Positions 51,765 through 61,900 of a DNA stretch of 64,000 nt are shown one piece after another. This DNA comes from Flaviaestuariibacter flavus (GTDB lineage: Bacteria; Bacteroidota; Bacteroidia; Chitinophagales; Chitinophagaceae), in the NCBI RefSeq assembly GCF_004337505.1, contig NZ_SJZI01000052.1, positions 62,001 to 126,000 of the forward strand. Reading direction: 5' to 3'. A model generated the notes under the pieces. It was not told where the DNA came from. It saw only the letters and a list, made by a program, of their open reading frames with translations, and did not search any database. Every line of letters begins with the position of its first letter. Position 1 is the first letter of the stretch. Position numbers and translations under genes: made by a program.

Positions 51765-51944
51765 ATGGAGAAGAAAGTGAAAGAGCGCAGCATCCCGGTA
51801 CGGGAATCGCAAGCTCAACCTCAAATGGAGCAAACGACCGCACCGGCACGGATGCCGTGGGTATCGCCTGAAGTTCTGGAGCTCCAGGAAAAGGCGCGGC
51901 GCTACCAGCGGCGCTATCCCTCCGGCGGCTACCAGGGACTGTAA
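51765..51944 (+). CDS. Small Pro/Gln-rich protein (59 residues)
   Basis: 59 residues, starting MEKKVKERSIPVRESQAQPQ and ending YQRRYPSGGYQGL. Charged N-terminus, a Gln/Thr/Ala-rich middle, then PWVSPEVLELQEKARRY and the Tyr/Gly tail. It has no signal peptide, Cys or known leader motif. Candidate promoter upstream and strong terminator downstream make an isolated single-gene transcript likely. I considered a peptide-natural-product precursor, but no modifying enzyme gene is near. Function unknown. Confidence 0.6.
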   Translation: MEKKVKERSIPVRESQAQPQMEQTTAPARMPWVSPEVLELQEKARRYQRRYPSGGYQGL

Positions 51945-51967
51945 ATCCGGTAATTGTAATTTTTCGT

Positions 51968-51996
51968 CACCCCCGCTTCCGGGGGTGTTTTTATTT
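51968..51996 (+). terminator. Intrinsic terminator of the 59-residue gene
   Basis: CACCCCC-GCTTCC-GGGGGTG stem followed by TTTTTATTT, 23 bases after the stop. Confidence 0.9.
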
Positions 51997-52174
51997 CCAG
52001 GAGTGACGGTTCGTTCAAGCTCATCCATTCATGGATGTTTTTCCTAATACGGCTCACCTGTCGGTTTTTACTGTTCAGCTTTCGCTCGCTGCAATTCCCG
52101 GATGTTGCTTTCTCATTTGGCGCCGGTATGTCCACATTAGCGCTGCCTCAACGCACCATCTAAAATCCGATCCT

Positions 52175-53956
52175 ATGAGACAGCTTTGGCTTCTGTGCCT
52201 GGCGATGCTTTGCGCTGCCACATGCCCCGCACAATCCTTTGTGCGCGACAATCTCTTCAACCTTAACCTGCCCACCAGCACCATCAATGTGCGCGATATG
52301 GTGATCTATTCCGACAAGCGCATCCTGATCGGGGGCGAGTTTCATGCCTACCAGGGGTCTTTCGCCTACAACCGCATCCTGCGCCTGTCGCCCAATGGCA
52401 CGCCCGATCCAACCTTTACCGTGCCTGTTGTCAGTGGCGGCCGGATCAACTGCATCGCGGTGCAACCCTGGGACAGTGCCATTATCATCGCCGGATCGTT
52501 TACGAACGTTAATGGCAGCAGCCGCAGCGGCATTGCCCGGCTGCTGCCTTCGGGTGCGCTCGACGCCGGCTTTAATCCCGGCACAGGCATCTCGGGCAGC
52601 TATGCGGGCGAGCTCATCGTGTGGGCGGTAGGCGTGCGCAACGACGCCGACCCGCTGAAGCGACGGATCATCGCCGGCGGCCAATTCAATTACTTCAACG
52701 GCACGCTCGTGTCGGCCGGAAACGGCGGCGGCCTGGTGCAGCTCAAGACCGACGGCTCGCTTGATAATGCCGCGCTGCCCATCATCGACGGCGGACCCGT
52801 TTATGCGCTCACGGTGGATGAAAACGGCAGGATCCTGGCCGGCGGGGAGTTCTACCGCGTCAACGGCGCCGACTGCTGGCGCTTTGTGCGCATCAATACG
52901 AACGGCACTACCGACAATACGTTGTGGACCGGGCGCTGGGATGGCTTCAACAGCTCGGTGGGCAATGTACAGGTATACGGCGGCAAGATCTACGTCGGCG
53001 GTTTCTTCACACAATACCGGGGCAACAATGCTGGCCACCTTGTCCGTATAAATACGGATGGCGCTTACGACGCCACCTTCAATACCGCGCCCGGTTTTGG
53101 CGGCTCCACTTCCTCCAGCTGCACGCAGGGCATCGAGAGCAAATCGCTGGCGTTCATGAGTAACGGCAAGGTGGTGGTAGGCGGCAATTTCACCGATTAT
53201 AAAGGCAATACGGCCTACCGCGTGGCCCGCCTCAACACAGACGGGTCTTACGACGCCACCTGCGTTACCGGCACCGGTTTCGATCATTGCGTGATGCGCG
53301 TGGCCTTCCAGGGCACCGACGACAGCCTCGTGCTGGGCGGCTTCTTCAGTTCCTTCAAGGGGGAGGCGCAGGGGAGTATCATCCGCATCCGGAAGCCACC
53401 GACCTCTTTTACCCTTGCCCTCCGGGCACCGGTGCTGCAGGGAGCGCGGCAAGGCGAGCGCGTGCAGTTATACTGGGAAGCCTCCGGTGCCGGCAGCGGC
53501 AGCACGCAGGAGCTACTGCGCTCGGAGGATGGTCGCCGCTTTACCGTTGTGCACCAGCTCCGCGGCATTGATGGGCAGGCACGGTACCAGTTCAATGACC
53601 GGGCGCCAGGGGCCGGGCCGCTGTGGTACCGGCTTACCCTGACGGAAGCCTCGGGGCAGCAGGTGAGTTCGGTTCCCGTAGAAATACGGGACGGCGGAAG
53701 CCGGTCCGCGGGGCTGTTTCCGAACCCCTGTGCCGAACACGTACGGGCAAGTCTGCCGGGCGAATATTCGGGTGCCGTCTCGGTGGCAGTGACAACCGCT
53801 TCGGGTGCTCTTCTTGCGCCGATACACCTGCAGGCACGGGCGGGCGCGGTGGAGATTCCAACCCAAACGCTCGCAGCAGGCATGTATCTGGTGGTGGTGC
53901 GGGACGCGCGCGGCACGGTGCTTTGCTCGGGGGCGGTGTTACGGGCGGGACGCTGA
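52175..53956 (+). CDS. Delta-60 repeat protein exported by T9SS
   Basis: 593 residues. Signal peptide MRQLWLLCLAMLCAATCPA, cut before QSF. Residues about 30-410 hold six repeats of about 55-65 residues, each with a R-x-x-R/L-x-x-x-G-x-x-D-x-T/A-F motif (RILRLSPNGTPDPTF, RIARLLPSGALDAGF, HLVRINTDGAYDATF, YRVARLNTDGSYDAT), the delta-60 type that forms a beta-propeller-like fold. A linker of beta strands follows. The C-terminal 80 residues (SAGLFPNPCAEHVRASL... ending GMYLVVVRDARG and LRAGR) are a type IX sorting domain. Probably a cell-surface or secreted protein. The start at 52175 was chosen for the signal peptide. Confidence 0.85.
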   Translation: MRQLWLLCLAMLCAATCPAQSFVRDNLFNLNLPTSTINVRDMVIYSDKRILIGGEFHAYQGSFAYNRILRLSPNGTPDPTFTVPVVSGGRINCIAVQPWDSAIIIAGSFTNVNGSSRSGIARLLPSGALDAGFNPGTGISGSYAGELIVWAVGVRNDADPLKRRIIAGGQFNYFNGTLVSAGNGGGLVQLKTDGSLDNAALPIIDGGPVYALTVDENGRILAGGEFYRVNGADCWRFVRINTNGTTDNTLWTGRWDGFNSSVGNVQVYGGKIYVGGFFTQYRGNNAGHLVRINTDGAYDATFNTAPGFGGSTSSSCTQGIESKSLAFMSNGKVVVGGNFTDYKGNTAYRVARLNTDGSYDATCVTGTGFDHCVMRVAFQGTDDSLVLGGFFSSFKGEAQGSIIRIRKPPTSFTLALRAPVLQGARQGERVQLYWEASGAGSGSTQELLRSEDGRRFTVVHQLRGIDGQARYQFNDRAPGAGPLWYRLTLTEASGQQVSSVPVEIRDGGSRSAGLFPNPCAEHVRASLPGEYSGAVSVAVTTASGALLAPIHLQARAGAVEIPTQTLAAGMYLVVVRDARGTVLCSGAVLRAGR

Positions 53957-54102
53957 AAACCACTGGCGGCACGTCTTTTACGATTCACATGTCCCGTCCG
54001 GCCGTTCGCAGCATCGCATTTGTTGTACAAACAACTATTTAGCTTCTTTGTTACAGAGAGCGTTCACACACTGTCACTCCCTATGAAAACTGCCGGTATC
54101 CT

Positions 54103-54210
54103 ATGAAACCGATCCGATCCTTTGAAAGACCAGAAGATCATTCTATCCAGGAAAAACCACAACAGCCACCATTGCTTGCTGCCTTGGCCATACTCCTGAC
54201 AGGATCCTAA
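54103..54210 (+). CDS. Possible tiny protein (35 residues)
   Basis: A 35-codon frame starting MKPIRSFERPEDHS with a Pro/Gln-rich middle and a hydrophobic end (LLAALAILLTGS). A good terminator follows 16 bases after the stop, so the DNA between 53957 and 54258 is probably transcribed. Whether it is translated, or is the tail of the upstream mRNA or a small RNA, cannot be decided. A seven-codon frame (MKTAGIL) lies just upstream and overlaps its ATG, which resembles an uORF arrangement. Confidence 0.4.
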   Translation: MKPIRSFERPEDHSIQEKPQQPPLLAALAILLTGS

Positions 54211-54226
54211 CTGAAGAATGATTTTT

Positions 54227-54258
54227 GAAGAAGCACCATTTTGGTGCTTCTTCTTTTT
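54227..54258 (+). terminator. Intrinsic terminator
   Basis: An 11-bp stem GAAGAAGCACC / GGTGCTTCTTC with an ATTTT loop, followed by five T. It overlaps the stop region of the convergent LytTR gene by two bases. Confidence 0.9.
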
Positions 54259-54646
54259 AACCCCCGATCCACTTTTTGAAATCAGGCACTTTGTCGCGGC
54301 TTACGAATACCTCTTCGCGGAAAGGCGGCGTCAGGTTGAGCCGCAGCCGGTTGGAGTAATGCAGCGTGATGCCGGAAAGCGAACGGAACGATACGAGGTG
54401 CGACCGGTTGATGCGGAAGAACTGCTCCGGGTCGAGCAGTTGCTGCAGGTCGGTAAGCGAAAACTCCACGATGTAGCGCTTGTCGTCCCAGGTTTTGATA
54501 AAGGTGATATTGTTGTCGACGAAGAAGTAGGCGATCTCCTGCGCTTCCACCGGGATCAGCCTTTCGCTGATGCGGATGAGAAAACGTCGCTTGAATTGGT
54601 CCGCGACGGGACGGCCCGTAGCCCGAACGATCTCTGGGTGTTCCAT
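54257..54646 (-). CDS. LytTR DNA-binding regulator without receiver domain
   Basis: 129 residues from the ATG at 54644-54646 (longer in-frame starts at 54694 and 54781 exist). It is a LytTR domain through most of its length: RFLIRISERLIPVEAQEIAYFFVDN, the DKRYIVEFSLTDLQQLLD segment, then FFRINRSHLVSF, the conserved FxRxHRSxxVN-like motif. The usual N-terminal receiver domain is missing, so it is not a standard two-component regulator and may respond to another input or be constitutive. No kinase gene lies beside it. Confidence 0.85.
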   Translation of the reverse strand: MEHPEIVRATGRPVADQFKRRFLIRISERLIPVEAQEIAYFFVDNNITFIKTWDDKRYIVEFSLTDLQQLLDPEQFFRINRSHLVSFRSLSGITLHYSNRLRLNLTPPFREEVFVSRDKVPDFKKWIGG

Positions 54647-54813
54647 GGTGGTGGTCTTTGTTAGCTGGTGCAATATGCGATAAATGTCAGGCATCCCTCC
54701 GGTGCCGTGGCTGTACTGTAAAAGGACAACACTGAATGGCCTTTTTTGAACCATGAACTGCAGGAATCGCACCGGCAACAATGCGATCGCGAGCTAACGT
54801 GCCCGCACAAACG

Positions 54814-54843
54814 AAAAATCCCCGCACAAGGCAGGGATTTTTT
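54814..54843 (-). terminator. Intrinsic terminator of the cytochrome gene
   Basis: AAAAATCCC and GGGATTTTT with GC/GC inside and one mismatch. It follows the cytochrome stop by 21 bases on the minus strand, and T-runs flank it on both strands. Confidence 0.8.
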
Positions 54844-54864
54844 CTATAACCCGAAAAACGAAAC

Positions 54865-55824
54865 TTATTGGGCGCGTTCCACCTTGTTTTGGAGCTTCGG
54901 TACCGTCTGCAGGTAGGCCCAGATGGCGCGTACCTCGCTGTCGGTAAGCATTGCGTAAGGGGTCATCGGCTCACGAAGCGCACTCTCGCCGTGCGGCAAC
55001 TGCCCGGTCTTTACCGCCTTTATGAAATCGTCCTCGCTCCAGCGGCCAATACCGGTTTCTTCGTCCATGGTAATATTCAGCGACACGATCTTTTTGCCGG
55101 ATGAGTTCGCCATCTCGTTGCCGCCGCCGAAAAAGCCGGGCGACTTCTCCGGGTTGAAGTAGTCGTTCTTCGCGAAGTCGCGCGAGTGACAGGCAAAGCA
55201 GTCCAGCTGCCCGAGCGCGATGTATTTACCCCAGGCCACCTTGTTGTTGGTGTCGGGCAGCGCAATGGGTTGTTTCGGGTAAGGGAAGGGCTTCATCAGC
55301 CCGAGGCCGGTGATCATCTTGGTCAGGAAGGAAGGGGAGGAGGGCGGCACCACGGTCGGGTCGGCCTTCACCCAGGGATGCTCCGAGCGCAGGAAGGCAA
55401 TGATGGAGTAAAGGTCTTCGTCGGCGAGGTGGGGCAGCTTGGGCATATAGGGCGGCAGGTAGGTGCCGTCCGGCTTCAGGCCCGTGCGGAGCAGGTAGGC
55501 GATCTGGCCGTCGGTCCAGTTGCCGATACCATGCTGCTTGTCTCGCGTGATGTTGCGTGCGTAGATGGTGCCGAACTGTGGTATGTCGTCCATCCGGTGA
55601 CCGGTAAAACGGCCCGTGTTCTGGTCGAAATGGCAGTTGCGGCAAAGCATGGTAGCCAGCTTCTGGCCCTGTGCAATGCGTTCGGGAGTGGCGCTGACCG
55701 CGAGCTCGATCTTTTCGGCTTTGTAGGAAGGAATCCCCCGTACCGCGATCACGGCGGCGAGAATACCTACCAATACGATGATCACCAGCACCGTGATCCC
55801 GAGGTAGCGGAATACTTTTTTCAT
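54865..55824 (-). CDS. Membrane-anchored diheme cytochrome c
   Basis: 319 residues. N-terminal basic segment and one hydrophobic helix (YLGITVLVIIVLVGILAAV, residues about 7-27) anchor it to the inner membrane, with the rest in the periplasm. Two heme-binding CxxCH motifs: CRNCH (about residue 61) and CFACH (about 211). Candidate Met axial ligands sit in DGTYLPPYMPKLP and in REPMTPYAML. The two halves each look like a cytochrome c domain, so the protein is a fused pair. Electron donor and acceptor are unknown, and there is no dehydrogenase or oxidase gene alongside. Confidence 0.9.
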   Translation of the reverse strand: MKKVFRYLGITVLVIIVLVGILAAVIAVRGIPSYKAEKIELAVSATPERIAQGQKLATMLCRNCHFDQNTGRFTGHRMDDIPQFGTIYARNITRDKQHGIGNWTDGQIAYLLRTGLKPDGTYLPPYMPKLPHLADEDLYSIIAFLRSEHPWVKADPTVVPPSSPSFLTKMITGLGLMKPFPYPKQPIALPDTNNKVAWGKYIALGQLDCFACHSRDFAKNDYFNPEKSPGFFGGGNEMANSSGKKIVSLNITMDEETGIGRWSEDDFIKAVKTGQLPHGESALREPMTPYAMLTDSEVRAIWAYLQTVPKLQNKVERAQ

Positions 55825-55917
55825 GACAGTAGTTTTCGGTTGATTTACACAGTGAAACTAGCGTTTCCGGCTACCAGCCGTCGACGGGGCTGCATGAACT
55901 GCGATATTTCGTGCCGC

Positions 55918-55953
55918 AAATGAAAAAAGCCCCGAACGGGGCTTTTTTCATTT
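55918..55953 (-). terminator. Bidirectional intrinsic terminator
   Basis: A perfect 17-bp stem AAATGAAAAAAGCCCCG / CGGGGCTTTTTTCATTT with an AA loop. It directly follows the giant T9SS gene on the minus strand. Confidence 0.92.
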
Positions 55954-55955
55954 GC

Positions 55956-58900
55956 TTAGTGAACCAACAGGATCCGGTCGATCCGCTTTTCATTATTAAC
56001 CCATGTTTCGAGGTAGTATACCCCATTGGCATAAGGCTGCAGGTTGAAGCTGCGGCTTAGCGTTCCGGTCGCCTGTTGCGGTAGCGTTTGCTGGAGCAGC
56101 GCACCATTACCGTCGCGCAGTACAAAAGAAACGCGGCGCATCGTGGCAAGACGCACACGCACAGTGACGAGCCCCCGGCTCGGGTTCGGTGCAACACTCA
56201 TTTCGTCCACGCCGCTGATGCTGCTCACAGCGGTGGTGATGCAGCTGACCGTCGTGCTCGCGGAGCTTACCGAGGCTGGGGTGGCACAGGCGGCGGAGGA
56301 AGTCAGCTGCACCTGCACCTGCATACCGTTCACGGCTGCCGGAATGGAGTAGGTAGGGCCGCTTCCAGCCTGGGTACCGTTGAGCAGCCAGGTGAATGAC
56401 GGGCTGCCGCCTCCGTTGACCGGATTGGCGGTGAAGGTGAGATTTGCCGAAGGACAGCCACTGGCCGTAACCGTTACCGAAGGGATCACGGTAGGAATGA
56501 CCGTCAGGGTGATCGTACGGGTAACACCGCAGCCACCGGAAGTGCTGGTCACCGTATAGGTTGTAGTCGCCGCCGGAGTTGCGGTTACGGTCGTGCCGGT
56601 TGTGGCACTGAGACCGGTTGCCGGCGACCAGCTGTAGGTGCTTGCACCGCTGGCCGTAAGCGTGGTGCTGCTTCCGGAGCAGAGCGTACTGCTTCCCGCG
56701 CTGACATTCAGGTTCACTCCGTTGACGGTAAGCGGCGTTGGTACCATAAAGATGTTGTTCACTTCATTGCTTTCCGTTACCTCCGAAGCGCCATCGCCTG
56801 CATAGAAAACATAATAGCTGCCCGCGGCAACCGTACAGGGCACCGTAACCGAGTAGTTGGTAGCGGTCGCGATAAATCCCGGTGACAGCGAAAAGGAATT
56901 GTACTGGCCGATCAGGAGGTCGCCGTTGGCACCGGGTGTGAGGTTGTTGTCGGGAGAAAGGTAGATATACACCTTATGTGTTCCGGTAGCCACCCCGCCC
57001 TGGTTGATTTCCGAAGAGGTGGTGCTGAGCGGGCTGCCGGCATTGACCGAGGCGGGGCTGAAGCTGCCGGCGCGGAGCACGATGTCCGGCTGGATGCCGC
57101 TGCAGCTGCCTGCCGGCAGTACGGTGATCTTCACCGAGTCTTTCACGCTGCACACGCCCGAAACCGGATGCGAGCGCGAGGCGGTAACATAGTAGGTTGT
57201 CGTAGTGGAGGGAGTAGCGGTAACCAGGGTGCCGAAATTGTCACTTACCGTGGGGTTCCATACATAGAGCGTGGCGTTTCCCTGCACCTGCAGGTTCACC
57301 GTTGTGCCGCTGCAGATGGTGATGGGACCTTGAAGGATATCAGCCACCGGGGTGGTGCCTACCGTAACGTTTCGGGTCGCGGTTTTGGTGCATCCATTGG
57401 CGTCGGTGCCGGTAACCACGATGCTAAAGGTGCCTGCAGTGGCAGGTGTATAAATTACGGGGTTCCCGGTAGCAGCGCTCAGGTCACTGCCGCTCCAGGC
57501 GTAGGTGCTGGCGCCGGCTGCAGTAAGCGTGTAGGAACTGCCGACGCAATAAGTGGACGTGGCGGAGCCCAGCGTAACATTCGGAAGCGTATTGACGGTA
57601 ACCACCTGGCTTGCGTTGCTGGTGCCGCAGCCATTGGTGACCGTGGCTGTATAGGTGCCCGCGGTGCTCACGGTAATACTGCTGCCGCTCGCGCCGTTGC
57701 TCCAGGTTACTACACAGCCCGCGCAATTACCGGTGTTGGCGGTAAGCGTAACGGGCGTGCCGGCGCATACGGTGGCCGAGGGACTTGCCCCGATGACCGG
57801 GGCCGGCGGCGTGGCGCTACCGGCCGCTACGGTGAAGGCTACCGGCCGGCTGTTATTCGCCTCGTTGATCTCGGGGATCGCGGCCGCGGCATCGGTAACC
57901 ACAAAAAGTGTGTAGTTGCCGGCAGCCAGCGCGCAGGGCACATTGAAAGTACCTGTAACCGGCGCCGAGGTGGCACCGGCGGCAAGCGCGCCGGCAATGT
58001 TCACCTGGCCTGCCAGTACATCGCCGTTGGCACCAGGCGTCAGCACGTTGTCGGTGGAAAGGTAGAAATACACCGCATGCGGGCCGGCCGCGGCCGTGCC
58101 GTTATTGGATTCGGTAAAGGTGACCACCGCGGGACCATTCGGCGCCGCGCCGGCAGGGTTCACCGTTGCCGATGCCACTACGAGGTCAACGAGCGGCGCA
58201 GCAAGGCGGGTGCCACCTGAGCCGCCACCGAAGTTGCGCACATAGTATTCGGCGAAGAAGGTGCTTGTATCGGATTGCGTCCAGGTCCAGGTGCGCAGCG
58301 TTGGCGTGCTTCCGTGATTGAGCCCGTTCCATGCAGTGGCCGGGATGCTCCCATCGAAGGGTGCCTGGCTGTTGTTGTTGGCGAAGAACTGCAGATCTGT
58401 GTGGGCGCCCAGCGCCGGGTTGCTGCCCCGGAGGTCGCTCCAGTCGCGGCTGCTGTAGGGGAAACGCACGAGGATGGAGTCGGGTACCGCGGTGGTTGGT
58501 GTGATCTGGAAGAAGCGGTTCATGGCCACGAAGGGCGTACCCGCGCTGTTCCAGGCGGCGCCGGTAAGATCGCTGCCCGCGCCGGAAGACCACGAAGTAG
58601 TGGTGCCCACCTTTACCCGGAAGGTTCCTGATCCGACGGTGCCGATATTGCGGCCGTTCTTCCTTACCGAAAGCAGGTACCGGCAGTCCTGGTAGTAGTG
58701 GGTCCAGCCATCGGCGGTGGTATACTCGCGGTTGGCGATGAGCGAGTCGTTGGCGTTGAGCAGGAGCGGCATGCCGGCCGGGTTGCCGTCAAACTCGTAG
58801 GCACCGAGGTCGGGCTTGCTGCCGATGGTGCGCGGGCCCGACAGCAGGTCGGTGGGGTTGCCGGTGACGGCGCTGGTGAGGCCGATATTGACCAGCGGCG

Positions 58901-61900
58901 AGCAGGGCTGAAGGCGCAGGCCGTCGTCGGCCGTACCCCATTCATCATCCGGGCCGTCACCATCATTCTCATTCACGAACAGCGGCTCGGAGCGGAAGTT
59001 GACATCGCCCGAATAAAAGAAGAAGGGCTGAACGCGGTTGTACGTGATCGAGCTGCGCGGGCATCCGATAGCGGTAGATACGCAACCGTCGTCGTAAATG
59101 TCGCTCCAGTAGCGGGCCGTGTCGCGGCTGTTGCCTTTGAAGATGTTGTTGGTATACTTCAGTAATGAAGAATTAATCGAGGTATTCAGGCGCGCGTAGA
59201 TAGCAGAGCCGAGCGTGTCGCCGGCCATGTTCTGAACAAAGGTGCTGTTGCTGATATTCATGTCCGATGCGACAAAATAGCCATAGACAGCCCCGCCGCC
59301 GCGACGTGATTCGTTCTTATAGAAGACTGAGTTCTCAATGCGGACACCACCGCTATAGGCGAAGATGGCGCCCCCATCGCCGAAGTTGCCGCTGTAGGCG
59401 CGGTTGTTGGCAAAGATGCAGTTCCGGAAAGTATTGCCCTGGTTGTCGAGCCGCGAGCACACCGCGCCACCCCATTGTCCTGCCCAGTTATTGAAGAAGC
59501 GGCAGTTGTCGAAGTTGACGCGGCTGTTCTGGTAGTAGACGGCACCGCCATTCAGGTCGGCACCATTTTCGGAGAAGGTACAGTTCCGGATCGTTGCTTT
59601 CGCGTTGTAGATATAGATGCCACCTCCATTGGAGGCAGCCGCCGGGAAGTCTGTCGTGTTGGTGAGCGGGATCCAGAAGGCCTTGCCGCCGCGTACGTGG
59701 AAGCCATCGAGCACCACAGCGGTATCGGTGCTGAAGATCTTCACCACACCGGAAATATTATCACTTGTATCACCCACGACGCCGATATCACCGTCGAGGA
59801 TGGTCTTGTAGCGGAAAGGGGCGCGCTGTGCGTCTGTCGGGTTGCCCGTAGCCGGGTAGCCGCCGAGCAGCACGCGGTTGCGCTGCAGGAAGAAGCCGCT
59901 GTCGCGGTTGTGTACCGCCGGCTTATACACGCCTTCAGCAACCTTGATGGTATCGGAGCAGGTGTTGTTGATGGCACTCCAGAGCGAAGTGTAGGCACTG
60001 TTCCAGGAGCTGCCGTCATTGGCACCGGTGGCCGCCGCGTTTACGTATACGGTACGGGTCTGGGCCGGCGCGCCCTGGAACTCGTAAGGACCCATATCAA
60101 TCGTGCCCGAGCTGCGCGGGTTGGCCATGATGTCGGTCGGTTCGGTATTGATGCCGGCCTGTCCCGCGTTGATGGCGGGAGAGCAGGGCATGAGGCGGAT
60201 GCCATCGTCGGATGTCATCCAGATATTATCGGGGCCCGCCGGGCGGTAGTAGTTCACCAGGCGCGGGTCGCTGCCTTTGAGGTTGCCGTTGACGCCGGCG
60301 GTGCCGTAAAACTGGGTGATGCTGTTCTGCAGCACCACTACCGAGGAGTCGTCGGCCTGGGCGCCGCCCAGCTTTTCAATTTCCACAGGCGGCGCATTGA
60401 TCGCCCACAGGTAGTTGGCCCAGAGAATGCTGTTGCGCAGGTAGAGCCGCGCGCTGTCGGCATTGCTGATCACGCGGTCGGTGCCGCCCGCCTGGAAGAC
60501 ATCGAAAACGTTGTTCGTGGTGTAGTTGCGGACGATGGTGCAGTTAAGCAGGTCGGCAATGCTGTGCCGGTTGCGGAGCACCGTGCCGCGGTTGCTGGCC
60601 AGCACCGAGTTGGTGAAGTTGAGGGTACTGTTGTTGCTGATATAAAGCACCGGCGCCTGGCAGCTGTCGAACACGCAGGATACGAAGCTGGCCTTGCTTG
60701 CGTCGCTCATGAAAGCGCCACCGCTGTTTGTGTTGGCGCTAAGCTTCCGGAAGGTGGTAAAGCGGAAGGTGCTGTTGCTGTTATTGAACTGGTAGAAGTT
60801 CTCGTGATCGCCGCCGTTTACACTGTCGCGGAAGCTGCAATATTCAAAGGAGGCCGTGCAGGAATCGTTGTAGAAATCCTGGGCGTGGCTGCCAGCATTG
60901 TTGTGGTAGACGGCGCAGTAGCGGAAGGTCATCCTGCTCTTCGCGGCAAAGAAGGCGCCGCCATAATAGTTGGCGCGGTTGCTGCGCACCAGCACCGAAT
61001 CGAAGCTGACATCGGCACTGCGCAGCACGGCACCGCCGCCATTGTAGCCTGCGATGGACGCATCGATAGTTGTACTGTTGTTGCTGAGCGAGCCGCGCCG
61101 GAAGCGCAGCGTAGACGAATCGATGAAAAAGCCGGTGCCGGTATTGCCATCCACGTAGCTATCCGTGAGCAGAACGCTGCTGCCGCGACGGGCAGTAATG
61201 CCGCTGCCTTCATTGGCAGTGATGCTACAATTGCGTACCCGGAGCCCGGCTTTCTCGGCCAGGGCGATACCGCCTACGATCACATTAATTCCTACCGCGC
61301 TGCTTTTTGCATCGCGGATTGTGAAGCCGTCAATGATGGTGCTGGTATCGCTGTTGCGCGTTAGGATAACGGCGGCACGCACCGATGTTGCTGATTCGCG
61401 GCCGGAGAGGATCGTTGGGTTGGCCAGCGGTGCGCGTTGTGCGTCGGTGGGCGTGCCGGTAGCGGGATAGCCACCCAGAAGCACCCGTCCCTTTTCCAAC
61501 TGGAAGCTGGTGGAATAATATCCTGCGGGAACATAGGTGCCGGCGGAAATCTTGATGGTGTCGCCGCAGGCATCGAGTGCCTTCTGCAGGCTCGTGAAGG
61601 CATTCGTCCAGCTGCTGCCGTCGCCGCTGCCGGTGGCCCCGGCGCGCACATAAATGGTATTCGGTGCCGTGCCGGTGCTTCCCTGGAATTCATAAGCGCC
61701 AAGGTCGGGAAGGCCGATGCTGCGGGGCGCACCGGTGATATCGGTGCTCAGCCCGTTCAGGAAGGCGCTGTTGCCTGCGTTGAGCGCAGGGGAGCAGGGC
61801 GCCAGCAACTGGAGGCCGTCATCAGCAGTGAAAAAGAACCCGTCGGGGCCGGCCAGGTTGGCCGTGTCGCGGAAGCGCGGGTTTACCGAGATCTTCAGGG

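Noticed and set aside
51765-51944. RiPP precursor peptide
   Set aside because: No modifying enzyme, protease or exporter gene of that type lies within reach.
59475-61364. Plus-strand open frame (629 codons)
   Set aside because: Antisense to the giant T9SS gene; no motif, biased composition.
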